Shown here piece after piece: positions 16,838-22,864 of a DNA stretch of 26,989 nt (within the stretch, counting starts at the first letter, position 1; every line of letters begins with the position of its first letter). The stretch covers positions 1-26,989 of the forward strand of contig JAIITD010000007.1 in the NCBI GenBank assembly GCA_022737715.1, written 5' to 3'. The notes below the pieces were generated by a model that saw only the letters and a program-made list of their open reading frames with translations, searched no databases and had not been told where the DNA came from. The translations under genes were made by a program, and so were the position numbers. The stretch comes from Veillonella sp. (GTDB lineage: Bacteria > Bacillota > Negativicutes > Veillonellales > Veillonellaceae).

Positions 16838-16882
16838 CTATAATAAACGGTATAACCGATAATTTCGATAGGTTTATTATAG
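16838..16882 (-). promoter_or_regulatory. Promoter/operator of the metE-like-msrAB operon
   Basis: A perfect 11-bp inverted repeat pairs CTATAATAAAC (16838-16848) with GTTTATTATAG (16872-16882). On the minus strand the distal arm contains TATAAT (16881-16876), a good -10, and the proximal arm overlaps the first two bases of AGGAGG. Between them lies CGGT-ATA-ACCG (16848-16858). No good -35 is seen, as expected for an activator-dependent promoter. Confidence 0.6.
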
Positions 16883-16981
16883 CTAGGTCTAACCATATTT
16901 AAAAATATCTATATATTGCTGTTTGATATAGCTTAGAGTTATGGAGGCAACTATATAGTATGGTATTAGTTATAAAGAAAA

Positions 16982-17010
16982 AGTACATCCTTCTGTATAG
17001 AGGATGTACT
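16982..17010 (-). terminator. Terminator after the LysR gene
   Basis: A 10-bp perfect stem (AGTACATCCT, 16982-16991, with AGGATGTACT, 17001-17010) has a 9-nt loop. On the minus strand it is followed by TTTTTC. It separates lysR from the metE-like operon promoter. Confidence 0.85.
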
Positions 17011-17049
17011 GATTTAGTTTGTTAATTTTGATTTGTGGAATCGAAAGAT

Positions 17050-17985
17050 TTATTTTTCGATAGGCAATTGAATATGTTTGCCATAATTGTTTACATATTG
17101 CTCTAAGGCGTTAATATATCCTTGTCCTAAACGACTGCGTTGCATTTTATTGTTAGTGATATAGCCTATATGCATGATGCCTTCTTCCGCTAGGGGTACT
17201 GAAATGATGCTTTCACCATTGAACTCCTTATCGATAACACCGCTTGATACGGTATAACCATTGAGTCCGATTAATAGACTAAAGAGGGAGGCCCTATCGC
17301 GAACGCGTATATGTTTTGGGCGCACAACAGTACTGAAAATCTCTTCTGAGAAGTAGAACGAATTATGGTCACCTTGTTCAAATGATACATAAGGATATGG
17401 CTCTAATTCATCCATGGAGACCACTTTTTTAGAGGCTAATGGATGTTGTTTGCCGATAAAAATATGAGGGCTAGCCGTAAATAGTTCTGTAAATGTTAAT
17501 TCATTGGTGTGAATCAATTTTTCCAATACAGGTCTATTAAACTCATTGTAATATAAAAGACCTATTTCGCTTTTCATATGCGCTACGTCATCAATGATTT
17601 CATAGGTTTGTGTTTCCCGTAATGAGAAATCATAAGAATCTACATCGCTTTGATTAATAAGGTCAATGAAAGCATTTACAGCAAAGGAGTAATGTTGTGT
17701 AGATACGGAAAATTGTTTTTTTCCACCTTTATTACTCTTGTACTGTTCTTCTAGCAGTGTAGCTTGTTCTAATACTTGGCGCGCATACCCTAAAAAACGT
17801 TCGCCGTCTTTAGAAACAGTAATGCCTTTATTGGTACGATCAAAGATGGTAATGCCCATTTCTTTTTCTAATTCTTTTATGGCTTTCGTCAAGCTTGGCT
17901 GGGATACGAATAAACGTTTTGCAGCCTCACTAATGCTGCCGATATTGGCAATTGTTGTTACATATCGTAATTGTTGTAATGTCAC
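17050..17985 (-). CDS. LysR-family transcriptional regulator
   Basis: A 311-residue LysR regulator. The N-terminal winged helix-turn-helix (about 1-60) reads LQQLRYVTTIANIGSISEAAKRLFVSQPSLTKAIKELE, shown here only to mark the fold. The effector domain (about 90-300) is periplasmic-binding-like. It starts at a GTG (minus strand, 17985) with AAGGAGA 6 nt before it; no ATG fits better. It has its own terminator, and the next genes on the strand are the MetE-like gene and msrAB, so control of methionine genes in response to homocysteine or a related metabolite is likely, as for MetR or MtaR. The effector is not visible in the sequence. A dyad over its own promoter suggests autoregulation. Confidence 0.9.
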   Translation of the reverse strand: MTLQQLRYVTTIANIGSISEAAKRLFVSQPSLTKAIKELEKEMGITIFDRTNKGITVSKDGERFLGYARQVLEQATLLEEQYKSNKGGKKQFSVSTQHYSFAVNAFIDLINQSDVDSYDFSLRETQTYEIIDDVAHMKSEIGLLYYNEFNRPVLEKLIHTNELTFTELFTASPHIFIGKQHPLASKKVVSMDELEPYPYVSFEQGDHNSFYFSEEIFSTVVRPKHIRVRDRASLFSLLIGLNGYTVSSGVIDKEFNGESIISVPLAEEGIMHIGYITNNKMQRSRLGQGYINALEQYVNNYGKHIQLPIEK

Positions 17986-18002
17986 AATTATCTCCTTATA
18001 TT

Positions 18003-18032
18003 ATAGTTTTATATAATATTATACTAAACTAT
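18003..18032. promoter_or_regulatory. 30-bp dyad in the lysR-rnmV divergent region
   Basis: Thirteen of 15 symmetric pairs match. The outer arms are ATAGTTT (18003-18009) and AAACTAT (18026-18032); the core is the palindrome TATAATATTATA. The minus-strand TATAAT at 18023-18018 is the best -10 for the LysR gene, so the dyad covers it. Confidence 0.6.
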
Positions 18033-18058
18033 TACACCTATTTAAGCAATGATATATA

Positions 18059-18067
18059 TGTTACAAT
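18059..18067 (+). promoter_or_regulatory. Extended -10 promoter for rnmV
   Basis: TGT precedes TACAAT (18062-18067), an extended -10, with a weak TTTAAG 15 bp upstream. It lies 26 bp before the rnmV ATG and 27 bp from the LysR-side dyad. Confidence 0.4.
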
Positions 18068-18092
18068 AATACAATAGATATAAGGAGGTCTT

Positions 18093-18623
18093 ATGTTAAA
18101 AGAGGTCATTGTAGTAGAAGGTAAATCGGATATACAGCGTATACACCAAGCCATTGAAGCGGATTGTATTGCTACAGAAGGGTTCACATTGCGGAAGGGC
18201 GTTATTGAACAGATTCGCGTGGCCTATGAAAAACGGGGGATTATTATCCTTACCGATCCAGATACGGCAGGAGAACGTATACGTCGCGTTTTAACAAAGA
18301 AATTTCCTAATGCACAACATGCCTTTGTTCCTCGAGATGAGGCCTTTGCTAATGATGATATTGGCATTGAACAAGCTTCGCCAGAATCTATAATCAAGGC
18401 TTTATCCGTACTTCATACCGAATCGTTGGTGTCCAGTGAGGAATTTACGATGGCGGATCTTGTACAACATGGCCTTTCTGGATTTCCTAATAGTGCTGAT
18501 AAACGAGCTGCCGTTGGGGCTGGTTTGGGGATAGGTTATGGAAATGGCAAACAGTTTTTATATCGACTCAATCATTATGGCATCACTCGTGATGAATATG
18601 AACAAGCCGTTTCCAATTGTTAA
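18093..18623 (+). CDS. rnmV: Ribonuclease M5
   Basis: RNase M5 trims the 5S rRNA precursor, in Bacillus with the help of ribosomal protein L18. The 176-residue protein has a TOPRIM domain: VVEGKSD with Glu9 and TDPDTAGERIRR with Asp55 and Asp57, the metal-binding acid set. The C-terminal part contains the SGFPNSADKRAAVGAGLGIGYGNGKQ-type helical region that distinguishes M5 from other TOPRIM proteins. The ATG at 18093 follows GGAGG at 7 nt. It precedes rsmA by 57 bp on the same strand, the conserved pairing across Bacillota. Confidence 0.93.
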   Translation: MLKEVIVVEGKSDIQRIHQAIEADCIATEGFTLRKGVIEQIRVAYEKRGIIILTDPDTAGERIRRVLTKKFPNAQHAFVPRDEAFANDDIGIEQASPESIIKALSVLHTESLVSSEEFTMADLVQHGLSGFPNSADKRAAVGAGLGIGYGNGKQFLYRLNHYGITRDEYEQAVSNC

Positions 18624-18680
18624 TATACTTTCAACCAATATAGTATTACATTCATAATAAAATTTAGAATAGGAGTATTC

Positions 18681-19535
18681 ATGATAGAATCTATCATTGC
18701 GAGTCCAGAAGTAGTTCATTATATATGCAAACGTTTTGATATTAAAATGAGCAAAAAGCTGGGCCAGAATTTTTTGATTAAGCGTGGCATTGTAGATGAA
18801 ATTGTAAAGGCTGCAGATTTGCAAGAAGGCGAACCGGTGTTAGAAATCGGCCCTGGTATTGGTACGCTTACACAAGGCTTAGCACAAAGTGGTGCTAATG
18901 TAACGGCTATTGAGCTCGATACGCGTTTATTAGAGGTGTTAGATACGACACTAGCTCAATATAGTAATGTGAATATTGTTCATGGTGATGTGTTGAAATT
19001 AGACGTGCCGTCCATTATGAATCATGAACCATTCAAGGTAGTTGCTAATTTGCCTTATTACATTACTACGCCAATTATCATGTCTCTTTTGGAAAGTAGA
19101 TTGCCTATCGAGCGTCTTGTTGTAATGGTACAAAAGGAAGTCGCTTTACGGATGGTGGCAAAACCAGGTACGAAGGACTATGGTGCATTATCGGTAGCTG
19201 TTCAATATTATACTAAGCCTGATATCGTACTAGATGTTCCGCCAAAATCTTTCTTGCCAGCACCGGCCGTAACGAGTTCTGTCATTCGCTGTGTGTTGCG
19301 CGATAAGCCGCCTGTGGATGTAGTTGATGAGAAATTATTCTTCCGCGTTGTGAAAGCCGGTTTTGCGCAACGACGTAAAACATTTGCTAATACGATGAAG
19401 ACTACAGGTCTATCCAAGGATAGAATCGAAGAGCTATTAGTAAAAGCTAATATAGATGGTCAACGAAGAGGGGAGACATTTACCCTACAAGAATTTGCCG
19501 ATGTAGCCAATGCGTGGGCGGCCTTAATTAAATAG
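18681..19535 (+). CDS. rsmA: 16S rRNA A1518/A1519 dimethyltransferase
   Basis: RsmA (KsgA) dimethylates two adenines in helix 45 of 16S rRNA late in 30S assembly. The 284-residue protein has KKLGQNFL (25-32), the SAM motif LEIGPGIGTLT (54-64), an acidic AIELD after strand 2 (76-80) and the NLPYY catalytic motif (123-127). The C-terminal domain carries FAQRRKTFAN. The ATG at 18681 has AGGAG upstream. It is the last gene of its unit, closed by the strong hairpin at 19543-19575. Loss of this methylation confers kasugamycin resistance in many bacteria. Confidence 0.96.
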   Translation: MIESIIASPEVVHYICKRFDIKMSKKLGQNFLIKRGIVDEIVKAADLQEGEPVLEIGPGIGTLTQGLAQSGANVTAIELDTRLLEVLDTTLAQYSNVNIVHGDVLKLDVPSIMNHEPFKVVANLPYYITTPIIMSLLESRLPIERLVVMVQKEVALRMVAKPGTKDYGALSVAVQYYTKPDIVLDVPPKSFLPAPAVTSSVIRCVLRDKPPVDVVDEKLFFRVVKAGFAQRRKTFANTMKTTGLSKDRIEELLVKANIDGQRRGETFTLQEFADVANAWAALIK

Positions 19536-19542
19536 TATAACT

Positions 19543-19575
19543 AAAAGGTCCTAAGGATTCTCCTTAGGACCTTTT
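19543..19575 (+). terminator. Terminator after rsmA
   Basis: A 15-bp perfect stem (19543-19557 with 19561-19575, core GGTCCTAAGGA/TCCTTAGGACC) with a 3-nt TTC loop. A on the left and T on the right allow use in both directions. Confidence 0.92.
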
Positions 19576-19583
19576 GGCATAAG

Positions 19584-19606
19584 AAAAGGACCCGAATGGG
19601 TCCTTT
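19584..19606 (-). terminator. Terminator after gltS
   Basis: AAAGGACCC (19585-19593) pairs with GGGTCCTTT (19598-19606) around GAAT. On the minus strand the stem runs into TTTTC. It starts 5 bp past the gltS stop. Confidence 0.85.
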
Positions 19607-19610
19607 CGTT

Positions 19611-20858
19611 TTAGTGTATTAACTTTGCCATTGTTGTAATAAGGAAGGCATTAGCAAAATCGATTAAGAATGCACCTACCAAGGAAACTACGAGCCATGC
19701 ACGAGGGGATGGACCGTGTTTACTTGCTAAGGATAACATGTTAACCAATGCATTTGGCGTAGCACCTAAGCCGAAGCCGATGGCGCCAGCACCGAGCATA
19801 ACAGAATCGTAGTTGCGTCCAAATAGGAGATAAATGAGGTATGCAAACACACAGATAAGCGCCATTTGTACAACTAAGATTGTAATAAGCGGCAAGGCAA
19901 GATCGATTAATTGTACAAGCTTCAAGCTGTTGATTGCCATTGTAACGAATAAGGATAATGCTACATTAGAAACAGCGTCGAGAGCAGCATCGTTAATTTT
20001 GTAGGATTTTGTAAAATCACCATAATTACGAATGATGGCTGCACAAATCATAGAGCCGATGTATGCAGGCAATGGTGTAAGGATAGATAAACCTGCACTT
20101 ATAATGGTACCAATTCCAAGAGCCAGGCCAATCCACATACAAATCGTTAACAAATCTTGAGAGTTAAATTGCTTTCCGCCGCCTTCAACGTGATCTTCGA
20201 TATAATCGATGTTGTCATCATCCATAGTTTCAGGGTTGTCATAAGGTGTTTTTACCTTATGCATTTTGATGATGCGTTCACCTACTGGAGCACCTAAGAT
20301 TGTACCAGCTACCATACCGAATGTAGCTGCTGCTACCGCTGCGGATGCTGTTCCTGCGACACCATATAGTTCTTCATAGTATGGACCGAAGGCACCTGCC
20401 GTACCGAGACCGCCAATCATGGATACGGAACCGGCCATGATACCAATAATTGGGTCAATACCCAATGCTTTGGCAATGGCGATACCTGCAGTATTTTGAA
20501 CTACAATCCACACGGCGCAAGCAAGGAAGAAGAAAACAATGAAAATGCCGCCCTTTTTTAATACTTTTAAGGAAGCCATCAAACCGATGGTAGTAAAGAA
20601 GGCAAGCATTAAGAATTGCTGCAAGGAAGGTTCGAACTTAATATCCAAAATATGATAATAAGAAAGAATAGCAGTTAAAAATGCAAATGGAAGAGCCCCT
20701 ACAGCTGGTGCTGGCATACACATGCGTTGTAAAAACTTGGAATGTTTATTAATCCAAGTACCTATGAATAAGGTAATTACAGCGAGGCCCACAGTTTGAA
20801 TCATGGACAGGTTTAGTGTCCATACGTCGTTGACTAACTTTAGGTCAATCAGTGGCAT
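19611..20858 (-). CDS. gltS: Sodium/glutamate symporter
   Basis: An integral membrane carrier of 415 residues, expected to import glutamate with sodium. I start at the ATG at 20858 (MPLIDLKLVNDVW), with AGGAG at 20866-20870; the frame is open to 21071 but that extension has no ribosome site and no family support. About ten to twelve hydrophobic segments are seen. Two re-entrant-loop type motifs stand out: SMIGGLGTAGAFGP in the first half and GFGLGATPNALVNM near the C-terminus, the GltS signature pair. A short hydrophilic loop (DNPETMDDDNIDYIEDHVEG) separates the halves. It has its own terminator. The substrate is inferred from the family. Confidence 0.92.
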   Translation of the reverse strand: MPLIDLKLVNDVWTLNLSMIQTVGLAVITLFIGTWINKHSKFLQRMCMPAPAVGALPFAFLTAILSYYHILDIKFEPSLQQFLMLAFFTTIGLMASLKVLKKGGIFIVFFFLACAVWIVVQNTAGIAIAKALGIDPIIGIMAGSVSMIGGLGTAGAFGPYYEELYGVAGTASAAVAAATFGMVAGTILGAPVGERIIKMHKVKTPYDNPETMDDDNIDYIEDHVEGGGKQFNSQDLLTICMWIGLALGIGTIISAGLSILTPLPAYIGSMICAAIIRNYGDFTKSYKINDAALDAVSNVALSLFVTMAINSLKLVQLIDLALPLITILVVQMALICVFAYLIYLLFGRNYDSVMLGAGAIGFGLGATPNALVNMLSLASKHGPSPRAWLVVSLVGAFLIDFANAFLITTMAKLIH

Positions 20859-21040
20859 AAAATCACTCCTTTTAACAAATAAAAATAATTTATTACATTG
20901 TATCATGAACAACCAATTAAATACTATAGAATTTATCATGTATACAAAATATGTATAGATTATATATTCTACGCCTTCATTATAAATTCCTCTAATGAGA
21001 ATAGAAAAATTTATGATTACATGAATGTGAGAATAAAATA
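20859..21040. promoter_or_regulatory. gltS upstream region
   Basis: On the minus strand TGA-TACAAT (-10 at 20902-20897) is a possible extended -10 for gltS. Further upstream are a perfect inverted repeat TATACA-N5-TGTATA (20941-20957) and two TGAGAAT copies (20996-21002, 21028-21034) exactly 32 bp apart. No gene is seen. Confidence 0.4.
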
Positions 21041-21068
21041 GCGAAGGCTCGATAAAAAGGGCCTTCGC
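21041..21068 (-). terminator. Terminator after prfC
   Basis: GCGAAGGC (21041-21048) pairs with GCCTTCGC (21061-21068), extended inward by a G-U and a G-C pair. On the minus strand it is followed by TATTTTATT, an imperfect T tract. Confidence 0.7.
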
Positions 21069-21092
21069 CATTTATAGTGAACTAAGCTTTAA

Positions 21093-22688
21093 TTAAATCT
21101 CATTATGTAGTTTTGGTGTTGTTAAGAATGTAACATCTGGATTACGTTCTTGTACCCAACCCATTTGCCATTCGTTGGCGATGAGCACAACGGTGCGATC
21201 CCGATTATCCTTTACAATCATTGCATTATCTAGCCCTTTTAGTGTAGATGTATCTACGTCACCGTCAATCCAACGTGCCACGCTATATGGCAATGTATGA
21301 TTTAATAAATCAACACCGTATTCATTTTTTAAGCGGTATTCCAATACTTCAAATTGAAGCATACCAACAGCGCCAACTACAAAGGAGTCGAGAGCACCTG
21401 GTTGTTCAAAAATTTGAACAGCCCCTTCTTGGGCGAGTTGTGTCATCCCTTTTTGGAATTGTTTACGCTTCATCGTATCTTTTGGAGATACGCGGGCGAA
21501 GAATTCTGGTGGAAATACAGGGAAGTCGCCAAATGTAACCTTGTGTTTTTGCGCACATAGTGTATCGCCTACACCCATTGTGCCGGCGTCGAAGACACCG
21601 ATAATGTCACCAGGGTACGCATCCTCAACAATGGTACGTTCTGTAGCCAAGAATTGTTGTGGCTGTGATAAACGAATCGTTTTATTCGATTGACGATGCA
21701 ATACGGACATGCCTTTTTCAAATTTACCAGAGCAGATGCGCATAAATACGATACGGTCATGGTGATTAGGGTCCATGTTCGCTTGAATTTTAAATACTAA
21801 GGCCGAGAAGTCTTCGCTTGTAGGTTGAACTACTTCTTCTATAGCTTGACGTGGAGCAGGGGATGGAGCGAGTTCTAAGAATTTTTCGAGGAATGGTTTT
21901 ACCCCAAAATTTGTCATAGCAGAACCGAAGAACATCGGTGTCAATTCACCGGCGCGCACCTTATCAAAATCGAATGGATCACCTGCTACATCGAGTAATT
22001 CGATATCATCAAGCAATGCTTGATATACATCGTCACCTAGTAATTCTTTCATGCGAGGGTCTGTTAAAGCACCTTTTTCAGAGGCTAACTTTTCTTGACC
22101 ATGTGTTTCGTCTTTCGCAAAGAGCTCAATTGTTTCGTGTTCTCTATCGTATACGCCCTTATATTCACCGTTGATGCCGATAGGCCAGTTCATAGGGCAT
22201 GTACGAATGCCTAGAACGTTTTCGATTTCTTCCATCAAATCGAATGGGCTACGGCCGAAATGGTCAATTTTGTTTACGAATGTAAAGATAGGAATGCCCC
22301 GTTCTTTAGAAACGGCAAATAGTTTTTTTGTTTGTGCTTCCACACCTTTTGCTACGTCGATGAGCATGACTGCACTATCGGCAGCCATCAATGTACGGTA
22401 GGTATCTTCGGAGAAGTCTTGGTGACCCGGTGTATCGAGGATGTTTACGCGACATCCATCGTAGTCGAATTGCAATACGGAACTCGTTACAGAGATACCA
22501 CGTTGCTTTTCGATTTCCATCCAGTCAGATACAGCATGCTTTGCTGTTTTTCGAGACTTGACGGAGCCTGCCAAATGAATAGCGCCACCGTATAATAGTA
22601 ATTTTTCTGTTAATGTTGTTTTACCCGCATCCGGGTGAGATATGATAGCAAACGTACGACGACGTTGTACTTCTTCTAAAAATGTCAT
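21093..22688 (-). CDS. prfC: Peptide chain release factor 3
   Basis: RF3 is a GTPase that recycles RF1 and RF2 from the ribosome after termination. The 531-residue protein has the G1 loop SHPDAGKTT (17-25), RGISVTSS (switch I region, 63-70), DTPGHQDF (85-92) and NKID (139-142). The C-terminal third contains QFEVLEYRLKNEYGV, typical of RF3 and distinguishing it from EF-G. The ATG at 22688 follows AGAGGTG. It is divergent from topB, and its leader carries a hairpin (22711-22744). Confidence 0.96.
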   Translation of the reverse strand: MTFLEEVQRRRTFAIISHPDAGKTTLTEKLLLYGGAIHLAGSVKSRKTAKHAVSDWMEIEKQRGISVTSSVLQFDYDGCRVNILDTPGHQDFSEDTYRTLMAADSAVMLIDVAKGVEAQTKKLFAVSKERGIPIFTFVNKIDHFGRSPFDLMEEIENVLGIRTCPMNWPIGINGEYKGVYDREHETIELFAKDETHGQEKLASEKGALTDPRMKELLGDDVYQALLDDIELLDVAGDPFDFDKVRAGELTPMFFGSAMTNFGVKPFLEKFLELAPSPAPRQAIEEVVQPTSEDFSALVFKIQANMDPNHHDRIVFMRICSGKFEKGMSVLHRQSNKTIRLSQPQQFLATERTIVEDAYPGDIIGVFDAGTMGVGDTLCAQKHKVTFGDFPVFPPEFFARVSPKDTMKRKQFQKGMTQLAQEGAVQIFEQPGALDSFVVGAVGMLQFEVLEYRLKNEYGVDLLNHTLPYSVARWIDGDVDTSTLKGLDNAMIVKDNRDRTVVLIANEWQMGWVQERNPDVTFLTTPKLHNEI

Positions 22689-22710
22689 AATTCACCTCTG
22701 TTGTTTCGCT

Positions 22711-22744
22711 TGTGAAAGTTTAATTGTATTGTACAATTTTCACA
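22711..22744 (-). promoter_or_regulatory. Hairpin or operator in the prfC leader
   Basis: Outer arms TGTGAAA (22711-22717) and TTTCACA (22738-22744) enclose inner arms AATTGTA (22722-22728) and TACAATT (22732-22738), with a 4-nt bulge on one side and a TTG loop. It ends about 22 bp before the prfC start codon. Confidence 0.45.
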
Positions 22745-22801
22745 TCATTCATATCTTTAAAATTATACATGATTTTGGTAGTTATGACCACTAAATTGTA
22801 G

Positions 22802-22807
22802 TATAAT
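22802..22807 (+). promoter_or_regulatory. Likely -10 box of topB
   Basis: TATAAT lies 57 bp before the topB ATG. No clear -35 is present at 17 bp spacing. The expected leader contains a small GCGAC/GTCGC hairpin (22821-22840). Confidence 0.45.
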
Positions 22808-22864
22808 GAGATTTCAAAGAGCGACTACGGGGATGGTCGCCATATGTACGTTAAGGAGGGGACC

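Noticed and set aside
16960..17025. 21-codon frame downstream of a GGAGG in the lysR-metE gap (plus strand)
   Set aside because: The ribosome-site spacing is poor (12 nt) and the frame runs through the lysR terminator stem, so it is probably accidental.
16827..17049. SAM riboswitch (S-box) before the metE-like gene
   Set aside because: The LysR terminator and an inverted repeat fill the gap; none of the conserved S-box core segments is visible.
20859..21071. 71-residue N-terminal extension of gltS
   Set aside because: The family begins near MPLIDLKL; that ATG has a well-placed AGGAG, while the extension has none and overlaps the promoter region.
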